NCBI GenBank assembly: GCA_017430945.1
Contig: JAFRMB010000069.1
Coordinates: forward strand, 1-16,296
Length of the DNA stretch: 16,296 bases
Source: Clostridia bacterium
GTDB lineage: Bacteria; Bacillota_A; Clostridia; Christensenellales; Aristaeellaceae
Direction: 5' to 3'
Below are positions 1 to 6,534 of this stretch, piece by piece (the first letter of the stretch is position 1; the number at the start of each line of letters is the position of its first letter). A program made the position numbers and the translations under genes. A model generated the notes under the pieces. It did no database searches and was not told the origin of the DNA. It saw only the letters and a program-made list of their open reading frames with translations.

Positions 1-132
1 CCCCCCCCCCCGACACTTTTAAGTCGATCGCTGTCACACGATTTGGCGTCGCGAACTCCCTACGGCTTCGCCGGACGCTCATCCCCCACAAGCACACAGG
101 ATGCCCTCTAGCAATGCACGGCCCGGATGCGA

Positions 133-161
133 TTGACACTGCCTTTTCATGCAGCTATAAT
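133..161 (+). promoter_or_regulatory. Consensus sigma-A promoter of the tyrosine phosphatase gene
   Basis: TTGACA (133-138) and TATAAT (156-161) are separated by exactly 17 bases, a perfect match to the vegetative promoter consensus. The start codon used here lies 50 bases after the -10 box, leaving a short leader that carries a GC-rich hairpin. Strong constitutive transcription is inferred; no operator is obvious. Confidence 0.85.
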
Positions 162-173
162 GGATTCGATGAA

Positions 174-190
174 GCGGGCCAAACGCCCGC
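174..190 (+). other. GC-rich hairpin in the 5' leader of the phosphatase gene
   Basis: GCGGGC (174-179) and GCCCGC (185-190) form a 6-bp all-GC stem with a 5-base loop, just downstream of the predicted transcription start and 5 bases before the AGGGAGG ribosome site (196-202). It could stabilise the mRNA 5' end or modulate initiation. There is no T run after it, so it is not a standard terminator. Confidence 0.5.
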
Positions 191-211
191 CACACAGGGA
201 GGATGAAGATC

Positions 212-1384
212 ATGAAGGCTTTTCATCGTATGCTGATCTGTCTGCTGGCGCTGCTGTTGTCGCTGTCGCCCGTTGCGACGCTGGCCGAAGCCGCCGAGTC
301 CGTCGAGGCCGGCATACGGGAGATCCTGAAGCACGGCAATCTTGTTCTTACCATCTCCGGCAACAGTCTGTTGGATCTGGGCTACGCGTATGGCGACATC
401 GCCGCCGTGACCGTCGCCGGCCAGACCTACGACATGCCCGTGGTCTCAAACTATTCCGACGTGGACAACGGCGATATGCTTTGCCGCGTCATCGCATCGG
501 ACGACCCCGATGAGAACGCCGTCATACTGGCGATCAACATGGGCGACCTCGCCTCCACGCTCGGCATCGCAACCAAGTCCGCCATCGAAGAGGATCCCGG
601 CTTCCGCTGGGATTATAACGAGGGCTATGATGACGCGCTGACCATCTCCATCGCCATGGGCGAAAAGGGCGGTTACGCGGACGAGTACATGATCCACCAG
701 CTCAGCCGCAGCGAGATCCGCGAGGATTACCCCGACCTGACCGACGAGCAGTACGCCAACTTCCGCAACGTGGCCACCACCGGCATGGGCGCCTTCGCGC
801 TGTACCGCTCCTCCTCGCCGGTCAACCCGGCGCTCAACCGCAACCGCGAGGCCGACGCGGCCGTCAACGCGGCCGGTATCCGCACGGTCATGAATCTGGC
901 CGACAACGGGGAGACCATGAAGGGCTATGTGGGGTATAACGAATCGTACTACTCCGCGCTGGATGTGATCGCCCTTGACCTCGGGGCCGACTTCACCGCC
1001 GACGCGTTCCGCTCCGGCCTGGCCGAGGGTCTCCGCTTTCTCGCCGGCCATAAGGGCCCCTATCTGATCCACTGCACCGAGGGCAAGGATCGCGCCGGCT
1101 TCACCACTGCCGTGCTGGAATGCCTGATGGGCGCTTCTGCCGAGGAGGTCACGGCGGACTACATGGTCACCTATGCCAACTACTACGGCGTCCGGCCCGG
1201 CACCGAGCAGTATGACGCCATCGTGCGCAGCAACATCGCAAAGAGCCTGGCGACGGCCTTTGATGTCGAGAGCATCTACGATGCCGATCTGGCCGCCGAG
1301 GCCGATGCTTACCTGCTGGACATCGGCATGACCCGCGGGGAGATCGACGCCCTGAAGGCCAACCTGGGTACGGACATCCGGTAA
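212..1384 (+). CDS. Secreted tyrosine-protein phosphatase with an N-terminal beta-domain
   Basis: A 390-residue exported protein. The signal peptide is a short basic start, a leucine-rich core and an A-E-A region near residue 25. The catalytic loop HCTEGKDRAG holds the CX5R signature of protein tyrosine phosphatases, with Cys288 as nucleophile and Arg294 binding phosphate. It resembles the Y_phosphatase3/dual-specificity group that acts on tyrosine or other phosphomonoesters. Residues about 40-150 (NLVLTISGNS... NYSDVDNGD... ILAINMGDLA) form a separate beta-rich segment that resembles the C-terminal barrel of SAM hydroxide adenosyltransferases; this likeness is from memory. An upstream ATG at 203 directly abuts the AGGGAGG site (196-202), so the ATG at 212, 9 bases downstream, is the better start. 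The gene is monocistronic with its own promoter. Outside the cell it may act on phospho-proteins or phospho-polymers; the substrate is unknown. Confidence 0.88.
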   Translation: MKAFHRMLICLLALLLSLSPVATLAEAAESVEAGIREILKHGNLVLTISGNSLLDLGYAYGDIAAVTVAGQTYDMPVVSNYSDVDNGDMLCRVIASDDPDENAVILAINMGDLASTLGIATKSAIEEDPGFRWDYNEGYDDALTISIAMGEKGGYADEYMIHQLSRSEIREDYPDLTDEQYANFRNVATTGMGAFALYRSSSPVNPALNRNREADAAVNAAGIRTVMNLADNGETMKGYVGYNESYYSALDVIALDLGADFTADAFRSGLAEGLRFLAGHKGPYLIHCTEGKDRAGFTTAVLECLMGASAEEVTADYMVTYANYYGVRPGTEQYDAIVRSNIAKSLATAFDVESIYDADLAAEADAYLLDIGMTRGEIDALKANLGTDIR

Positions 1385-1549
1385 TCGACCGGATCACGGG
1401 ACTGTATCAAGCAAGCCATCACCGTTTATCACATGATGAATAGCGTCGTTATAAACGCATTCCCTGCGCTGTGTCACGATCGCCAATGTGCGCGCTGCGG
1501 AATCGCGGAATTGATCCGTGCGTTGATTTTCAGTGTATTTTCGTGATTC

Positions 1550-1567
1550 CCGGCTGCCTCCAGCCGG
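1550..1567. repeat. Perfect 7-bp inverted repeat (hairpin) in the intergenic region
   Basis: CCGGCTG (1550-1556) and CAGCCGG (1561-1567) flank a 4-base loop (cctc). Neither strand shows a T run after the stem, so an intrinsic terminator is unlikely. It may be a structured piece of an RNA or a protein binding site. Direct evidence stops at the inverted repeat. Confidence 0.5.
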
Positions 1568-1726
1568 CACGCTTCGATGTAATCCCGGATCACCCCAAAG
1601 CTGGGCAATCCGTATTATCCATCTATAAACAGTCCGGCGGCCTCGCGTGTGGAATTCGCCAACGCATCCCGGAATCGGGGAATGTCAATAATTGCTTCCA
1701 ATAATACCGTCTTAACGTTTCTGTAT

Positions 1727-1732
1727 TATAAT
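1727..1732 (+). promoter_or_regulatory. Possible -10 box for the glycosyltransferase/sulfatase-fold operon
   Basis: A TATAAT lies within an AT-rich tract about 90 bases before the gene at 1824. No good -35 hexamer sits 16-18 bases upstream, so this is a weak call. It is the best candidate in the gap, and the two + strand genes that follow need a promoter between 1385 and 1823. Confidence 0.3.
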
Positions 1733-1823
1733 ATCCAATATAGCCGCTAGAAAGCAATAATGCCTTATAGATCTTTATAGAACTGGACGTCAAGCTTCCG
1801 CAATGAAAGAAGAGATGTAATAA

Positions 1824-3368
1824 ATGGCCAATAATCCCAAACTCAAACTATTGGCAACGTGTGTTTGTTTCGTTTTTATATGGGGGCTTATCGCCCATGC
1901 ATATGGGTTCCTGAACAGCATATTCTCACATGATACATTGAACGCCATCGTCGCCACTCAGAGAGAGGAGCTGTGGAAGATCCAACTCGGTCGTTTTCTC
2001 GTGCCCATCTACAGGCAAGTCGTAAGGCCTGCTCTCGCCATGCCCTGGTTGATCGGGGTACTCTCCCTTTTTTACCTTTCGCTAGGATCGTTTTTGATAT
2101 GCGATCTGTTGACCATAAAGAGTCGCATCGCCATCTTACTGATCTCTGGCATACTGGCCACTAACCTGACGGTGACTGCGCTGACTGCAACCTATATATA
2201 TGAACTTGATCTGGATATGCTTGCTTTGCTTTTGTCCATCGGAGCCGTATATATATGGAGAAGATTTCGCTTTGGGTTCTTGGCAGGAGCCGTCCTGACC
2301 ATGCTTAGCTTTGGTTTATATCAAGCTTATGTCACTGTGATTATCTCTTTGGTCATGATTTGTTTGATGATCGATCTGCTGGATGGTCGTGAAATCAAAA
2401 GTATCGTATTTAATGGGATAAAAGCGATCGCTATGCTTTTGTTGGGTGGCGGGATTTATGCTTGTGCTGTCAAGGCCGCTTGCTTGATCGCACACACAGA
2501 GCTTAGCTCTTCGCAAAACAGTGTGATGACCCTATTCAAAAAAAGTCAGACGCCTATATACAGATGGGTCCTCATGGCATATAAGCACTATGGTAAAAAA
2601 GTCAACCGTATGGTATCCGTATATCCACAATATGTTGAAATGGCATTCAACACAGTGTTTGCTTTGTCGGGTCTGTACTGTTTGATACAGGTGATCCGCA
2701 TCAATAATCATAAAAAACTCATTTGTGCCGGTTTAGCGTTAATGCTTCTCCTGTATCCTTTGGGATCAGACATAGTGTATATTCTGTCTCATGGAAATGT
2801 TCATGATCTGATGGTCTTTTCGTTTGTTTTTATCTATATATTCCTGATCGCTCTGCTGGTGCGCAATAATGGCAATCAGTATACAAAATTCTGCAGAAAT
2901 GCTGTCTATCTATTGGTCTTTTTACTGTTGTGGGGCAATGTTCAGACCTCCAATGCCATTTACCTGAAGAAGGATCTGGATGCTGCTTCCGCTCTGTCGC
3001 TTATGACACGGGTGGTGGATCGTATAGAAAGCAGCGATGGGTATAAACCCGGAGAAACCCCGGTAGCTTTTATTGGCAATTATGCGCAATTGCCTATTGA
3101 AGGGTTTGATGAGTATACTGAAGCAACGGGTGCAAAGTCTTCAGCTGCGGTCCTTGGTGTGAATTCAAACAATGCTTATAACACTTATAAATCGTATATC
3201 AAATACATACTGAACGCAAAGATGAATTTCGTTGATGACGTCGAGTGGGATCGGTTGTTGGATGATGAGACACTCAAATCGATGCCTGCTTTTCCTGATA
3301 AGAATTGCATCCGCATGGTAGACGGCGTTTTGGTCGTAAATATGGGGACTGGCAGAAAAGAAGAATAA
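1824..3368 (+). CDS. GtrII-like polytopic membrane glycosyltransferase
   Basis: A 514-residue protein with about ten or more hydrophobic segments across residues 10-375 and a soluble C-terminal tail of about 130 residues. Near the start, HDT (36-38) and the GRFLVPIYR stretch (56-64), followed by TYIYELDLDM (123-132), fit the glucosyltransferase GtrII-type family, whose members use polyprenyl-phosphate sugar donors to decorate surface polymers on the outer membrane face. The charged residues after the first membrane segment (H36, D37) and after the fourth (E127, D129, D131) are the likely active-site acids by analogy. The start is supported by AGAAGAG (1808-1814), 9 bases before the ATG. Composition is clearly AT-richer than the flanking regions (25 G/C of 60 on line 2401-2460), suggesting acquisition. 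It is followed after 55 bases by a membrane sulfatase-fold enzyme, so the two probably share a transcript. The sugar and acceptor cannot be read from the sequence. Confidence 0.7.
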   Translation: MANNPKLKLLATCVCFVFIWGLIAHAYGFLNSIFSHDTLNAIVATQREELWKIQLGRFLVPIYRQVVRPALAMPWLIGVLSLFYLSLGSFLICDLLTIKSRIAILLISGILATNLTVTALTATYIYELDLDMLALLLSIGAVYIWRRFRFGFLAGAVLTMLSFGLYQAYVTVIISLVMICLMIDLLDGREIKSIVFNGIKAIAMLLLGGGIYACAVKAACLIAHTELSSSQNSVMTLFKKSQTPIYRWVLMAYKHYGKKVNRMVSVYPQYVEMAFNTVFALSGLYCLIQVIRINNHKKLICAGLALMLLLYPLGSDIVYILSHGNVHDLMVFSFVFIYIFLIALLVRNNGNQYTKFCRNAVYLLVFLLLWGNVQTSNAIYLKKDLDAASALSLMTRVVDRIESSDGYKPGETPVAFIGNYAQLPIEGFDEYTEATGAKSSAAVLGVNSNNAYNTYKSYIKYILNAKMNFVDDVEWDRLLDDETLKSMPAFPDKNCIRMVDGVLVVNMGTGRKEE

Positions 3369-3432
3369 CCGATCATCGATCCAGGATAGGAACAGCATCT
3401 GAATCATTCTGCAAGAAAGAGGCATGTCGAAA

Positions 3433-5124
3433 ATGAACAAGTCAGTAAATTTCACTTATAGTTATCCGAAGAGGTTCCTGATCTCCCTTCCCGCGATTGC
3501 AGCGCTTGTTTTGACGGTATTGCTGTTCGGCCCACTGGAATTGATGATCTCGAACAGCAGCACATTTACATTTAATCCCATACAGTTTTTACCGCTCGCG
3601 GCTCTTGTTTCCTTTTGTGCCATACTGATTGGTACTGCCCTGCTCGCAGTTTTTCGAGGGAAGCTCTATAACCTTCTGATCACCCTCTGCCTTGCTGCGA
3701 CTCTGTGTGTCTATGTTCAGAATACCTTTATGAATTTCGGCCTTCCCGAACTCAACGGCAAGGAGATCGAGTGGGGTTCCATGCGAAAAGAGATCATCAT
3801 CAACACTGTGATCTGGTTGATCCTTTTTGCCGTGCCGTTTGTATTGCTTCATTTCAAGGCTGCCTGGCGTACCTGTATTGTCCTGCTGCCGATAATGATG
3901 TGCGTCATGCAGCTTACCGGGTTTATCTCCGTCGTCATATCATCGCATGGAGACCAGGAACGGAACGGATATCTCGGTTACGACCATTTCTGTGAATATG
4001 CGCCTAAAGATAATGTTCTCGTATTTATGCTGGATACGTTGGATTACAGATTTCTTGAGTCGGTCCAACAGGAAGACCCTATGTTTTTTGAACGGCTGGA
4101 CGGTTTTACGCAATATGACAATGCGATCTCTCCATTCGTATTTACGAGACCCGGATTAAATTTTATATTGACTGGCTATGACAAGACGGTTTTTAAAGAG
4201 GATCTTAATGATTTTCTCTATCATTCATGGGATGACGGCGACCGCCATATCCTGAAGGATCTCAACGAAGCAGGCTACACGGTAGACCTCTATGCCGCTC
4301 CAAATCTCGCTCTTGGAGAGCAATATCAAAGCTTCAAGCCCTATATCGCCAATTTAGAGGAGAAGCTTCCCGAACCTATATTCAAGAAACTGGCCAAGTC
4401 CTATCTTAAACTGAGCGCCTATCGGGGAACTCCCCTGATAATCAAACAGCGATTCAAGTATTATACTACCAGTTTTGAAAGAATATACCCGAAATACTCT
4501 AATTATTTAACGGATCAAACACTCTACGACGAACAGCTTTCATCCATGAAGATGAACAGTGAAAGTAAATTCTTTAAATTCTATGAGTTCAATGGCTCTC
4601 ATGCCCCATACTATATGCGTAGTGATGGCACTATCGGTTCTGAAAAAACCGATGTGATCTCGCAGACAAAGGGCAGCTTTGAGATCCTGTTCCGTGCTTT
4701 CGACAGGATGAAGGAACTTGGTATCTATAAGGATACGGCAATCATTATCACCGCGGATCACGGTTATTGCCATGATGTCCGTCAACCTTTGGATGGGCCC
4801 ATTCGTATTGGCTTATTATACAAGCCGGCCGGATCTGAAGGGACGCCGCTTCAACACACTTATGTGCCCGTGTCTACGCGCAATATTTCGCCCACCATTT
4901 TGAAAGCGGCCGGGCTCGACTATTCTGCCTACGGGACGCCTTTGGACGAAGTGCCTGACGATCAAAGCATTGTCCGCAAATACACTAGAAATGCTTTGAA
5001 TGATAAACGGCTGAGTGGAAAAGTATTCCTTGTATACTATTATAATGTCGCATATGATGCATCAAAGATGGAAAGCTGGACGTTGACGCACACTGAATAC
5101 ATACCACGTGAGTATGGCTATTGA
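3433..5124 (+). CDS. Membrane-anchored sulfatase-fold phosphotransferase/hydrolase (LtaS/EptA-like)
   Basis: 563 residues: about four or five N-terminal membrane segments (roughly 15-165) followed by an extracytoplasmic alkaline-phosphatase/sulfatase-superfamily domain. Visible landmarks are NVLVFMLDTLD with metal-binding Asp201, FTRPG with Thr238 as the likely nucleophile (the Thr used by lipoteichoic acid synthases and phosphoethanolamine transferases, not the Cys/Ser of true sulfatases), NGSHAPY with His390, and ITADHGY with metal ligands Asp442 and His443. This pattern fits transfer of a phospho-alcohol group such as glycerol phosphate or ethanolamine phosphate from a lipid to a surface glycan. 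It is not a textbook LtaS, so the donor is uncertain. AAAGAGG (3416-3422) is only one base from the ATG at 3424 but 10 bases from the ATG at 3433, which is preferred. It follows the GtrII-like gene and ends 24 bases before the convergent signal peptidase gene. Confidence 0.75.
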   Translation: MNKSVNFTYSYPKRFLISLPAIAALVLTVLLFGPLELMISNSSTFTFNPIQFLPLAALVSFCAILIGTALLAVFRGKLYNLLITLCLAATLCVYVQNTFMNFGLPELNGKEIEWGSMRKEIIINTVIWLILFAVPFVLLHFKAAWRTCIVLLPIMMCVMQLTGFISVVISSHGDQERNGYLGYDHFCEYAPKDNVLVFMLDTLDYRFLESVQQEDPMFFERLDGFTQYDNAISPFVFTRPGLNFILTGYDKTVFKEDLNDFLYHSWDDGDRHILKDLNEAGYTVDLYAAPNLALGEQYQSFKPYIANLEEKLPEPIFKKLAKSYLKLSAYRGTPLIIKQRFKYYTTSFERIYPKYSNYLTDQTLYDEQLSSMKMNSESKFFKFYEFNGSHAPYYMRSDGTIGSEKTDVISQTKGSFEILFRAFDRMKELGIYKDTAIIITADHGYCHDVRQPLDGPIRIGLLYKPAGSEGTPLQHTYVPVSTRNISPTILKAAGLDYSAYGTPLDEVPDDQSIVRKYTRNALNDKRLSGKVFLVYYYNVAYDASKMESWTLTHTEYIPREYGY

Positions 5125-5148
5125 TGTGGACTGTTGCGTGAGGTGTGG

Positions 5149-5712
5149 CTAAAACTCCGTCATGGTGGGGCTGTTTCGCCGTACAAGTGCGGCTGGGCAG
5201 GCGATTTTTCCACCGACTACCCGACCTATGATCGACGCCTCTGCGACCACGCCCACTTCGGTATAACGGCTGTCTTTGCTCTGGGAGACATTATCGCCGA
5301 TCACACAGTATTGAGACGTGCCCAGTTTCAACGGCTTTTCGAGCAGCCCGGCATATTCGAAGATCCCCGGCGTATCGTATATATGGCTGAGCGACCCGTT
5401 GATGTAAAGCGTCCCGCCATCGATCCAAACCTCATCGCCTGGTATACCGGCAATGCGTTTGACCAGCACAGCATCCAGATCCACACATCGAAAGGCGATG
5501 ACGTCCCCCCTGTCATACACGGCATTGCGCTTGTCCAATACAACCATCTGCAAATGATGATAGGTCGGCGACATAGACTCACCCTGAATCAACAGAAACT
5601 GGTAGAAGTATCGGGAACAGATGAAGGCGATCCCGACCGCGATCATTATTGGCAGAATCCAGCTTGTCAAGTGCTGTAGTGCTGCGTTCCATTTATTCAT
5701 CACGTCGACCAT
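5149..5712 (-). CDS. lepB: Type I signal peptidase
   Basis: A 187-residue single-pass membrane serine protease of the S26 family that removes signal peptides on the outer membrane face. One membrane segment spans about residues 17-36. The catalytic Ser46 lies in GESMSPTY, the general-base Lys85 in LVKRIAGIPGD, and the box E motif GDNVSQSKDSR is at 139-149. Length and motif order match short Gram-positive SipS-type enzymes. The ATG at 5712 has no strong ribosome site; an in-frame ATG four codons later (5700) is an alternative. It is the last gene of the - strand run after the TagD-like gene, separated by 83 bases that contain an imperfect palindrome. Its presence inside a polymer locus suggests a client-specific peptidase, but a housekeeping role cannot be excluded. 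Confidence 0.93.
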   Translation of the reverse strand: MVDVMNKWNAALQHLTSWILPIMIAVGIAFICSRYFYQFLLIQGESMSPTYHHLQMVVLDKRNAVYDRGDVIAFRCVDLDAVLVKRIAGIPGDEVWIDGGTLYINGSLSHIYDTPGIFEYAGLLEKPLKLGTSQYCVIGDNVSQSKDSRYTEVGVVAEASIIGRVVGGKIACPAALVRRNSPTMTEF

Positions 5713-5763
5713 TCATTACGATCCGAGATGCAGAATGGGATCCGAATCCGTCTCCCCAAGTCA

Positions 5764-5789
5764 CACATATGACAAGGCCTTGGTATGTG
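5764..5789. promoter_or_regulatory. Imperfect palindrome between tagD-like and signal peptidase genes
   Basis: CACATA (5764-5769) and TATGTG (5784-5789) flank a perfect 10-base palindrome CAAGGCCTTG (5773-5782), offset by one base from the outer axis. It lies just downstream of the cytidylyltransferase stop and before the signal peptidase start. It could be an operator or a processing/attenuating hairpin; there is no T run to support a terminator. Confidence 0.35.
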
Positions 5790-5795
5790 CCCGGG

Positions 5796-6203
5796 CTACT
5801 TAAGGCCGTTTAATTGACTCTTGATCTGTGATGAACAAATGCCCGGCGTTCTCGGAAGCCTAATTACTTCTTTACCATGATCTTCGCACCATTTTACCGC
5901 CCTTTGAAAACCCGCATGCGTCTGATCGCCACCGATAGCAAAGACATCAAAGTCTACTTCGGGCAGCGTCTTGTCGACATCCTTATAGACAATGACTTCG
6001 TCAACGACCCGGAGAGCCTTAACTATATCGATCCTCTGCTGGGTCGTATACAGCACATTCGCGTCAGGCTTGGTCTTAAGAATGCTGTCCCCGTCCTGAA
6101 CAGCAACGATCAAATAGTCTCCGAGCTTTCTTGCATTCTCAAAGAGCCTCAAATGGCCCAGATGAAAATAATCAAACACACCCACTGTGACCACTTTTTT
6201 CAA
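5796..6203 (-). CDS. tagD: TagD-like cytidylyltransferase (glycerol-3-phosphate cytidylyltransferase family)
   Basis: A 135-residue cytosolic nucleotidyltransferase close in length to TagD (about 130). The HXGH active-site motif is at His14-Leu-Gly-His17 after a VGVFDYF strand, and the family C-terminal signature RTxGISTT appears as RTPGICSS (118-125). The expected reaction is CTP plus glycerol 3-phosphate to CDP-glycerol, the donor for poly(glycerol phosphate) synthesis. A different alditol phosphate or phosphoethanolamine is possible because this superfamily shifts specificity easily. The start is a TTG at 6203: GAGGTG lies 7 bases upstream and the next codons read KKVVTVG as in TagD. The product would feed the glycerophosphotransferase domain encoded two genes upstream on the same strand. 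Confidence 0.85.
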   Translation of the reverse strand: MKKVVTVGVFDYFHLGHLRLFENARKLGDYLIVAVQDGDSILKTKPDANVLYTTQQRIDIVKALRVVDEVIVYKDVDKTLPEVDFDVFAIGGDQTHAGFQRAVKWCEDHGKEVIRLPRTPGICSSQIKSQLNGLK

Positions 6204-6230
6204 CGTGATTCACCTCTAACGACTGTTTTG

Positions 6231-6259
6231 AATGTACCATACGCAAGATAAAGACGCAA
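6231..6259 (-). promoter_or_regulatory. Possible promoter for the tagD-like gene
   Basis: On the - strand TTGCGT (6259-6254) and TACATT (6236-6231) are 17 bases apart, with TGG just before the -10, giving an extended -10 element. The -10 box lies 27 bases before the TTG start. The match is moderate; the gene could equally be read through from the fusion gene's strong promoter. Confidence 0.35.
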
Positions 6260-6262
6260 GAT
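6241..6262. repeat. Pair of 9-bp direct repeats upstream of the tagD-like gene
   Basis: ACGCAAGAT occurs at 6241-6249 and again at 6254-6262, separated by aaag, a 13-base period. The second copy covers the possible -35 box and the first lies in its spacer, a placement typical of a regulator binding site. The function is inferred only. Confidence 0.45.
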
Positions 6263-6270
6263 GCCGGGAA

Positions 6271-6534
6271 CTATGGCTTTGATATGATGTCATCGGATTC
6301 TACTTCCTTGTTGCGATTTTCGTCGCGTCCGAGTTTGTCATTGAACTTCTTCTTCGCACGCCGAAAATAGATCCCCACAGCGGCACCGACCGCAACCACA
6401 ATTCCGGCGACCGCTTGAATGATATATGTCGAGACGGACGGATCGATGTATGCCAAACCGTTCACTCCAAACAGCAACATTGCGGCAAAACCTGCACCGC
6501 CCATCATCGTCAGTCTTCCTGTATACTTCTTCAT
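6271..6534 (-). CDS. Small membrane protein of the 'YIDPS' type, coupled to the YidC fusion
   Basis: 87 residues: a signal-peptide-like hydrophobic start (about 9-28) ending in NGLAYIDPSVSTYIIQ, a second hydrophobic segment (about 35-57), and a charged tail beginning RRAKKKF and ending in acidic residues. If the first segment is cleaved after GLA, the mature protein starts YIDPS with one membrane span. I recall similar short proteins in Clostridia near polymer genes, but know of no assigned function. The start ATG shares four bases (ATGA) with the stop of the YidC-transferase fusion, so translation is coupled and the two products are probably made in fixed ratio. A GGGAG about 10 bases upstream, inside the fusion gene, serves as ribosome site. 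A role as partner or assembly factor of the fusion protein is inferred from coupling alone. Confidence 0.75.
   Translation of the reverse strand: MKKYTGRLTMMGGAGFAAMLLFGVNGLAYIDPSVSTYIIQAVAGIVVAVGAAVGIYFRRAKKKFNDKLGRDENRNKEVESDDIISKP

Larger units (their letters stand above)
1385..1823. other. 439-base intergenic region with a composition shift and no convincing gene
   Basis: The first 300 bases are moderately GC-rich; from about 1690 the sequence turns AT-rich and stays so into the next gene. The only open frame (1471-1704, +, 77 codons) has no ribosome site and no recognisable composition or motif, so it is not called. A 7-bp hairpin is present at 1550-1567 and a TATAAT box at 1727-1732. 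No tRNA or terminator with a T run was found. Confidence 0.6.

Noticed and set aside
1..11. Run of 11 C at the window start
   Set aside because: Could be a phase-variable tract or an assembly edge; without upstream sequence nothing can be concluded.
446..1072. Long open frame antisense to the tyrosine phosphatase gene
   Set aside because: Shadow of a GC-rich coding gene with clear family motifs on the other strand.
1376..1394. ATCCGG/CCGGAT inverted repeat over the phosphatase stop codon as a terminator
   Set aside because: Stem is only 6 bp and no T run follows.
1471..1704. 77-codon open frame on the + strand in the intergenic region
   Set aside because: No ribosome site, no recognisable motif, atypical composition; likely chance.
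5125..5148. Terminator between the convergent sulfatase-fold and signal peptidase genes
   Set aside because: The 24-base gap contains no inverted repeat or T run.
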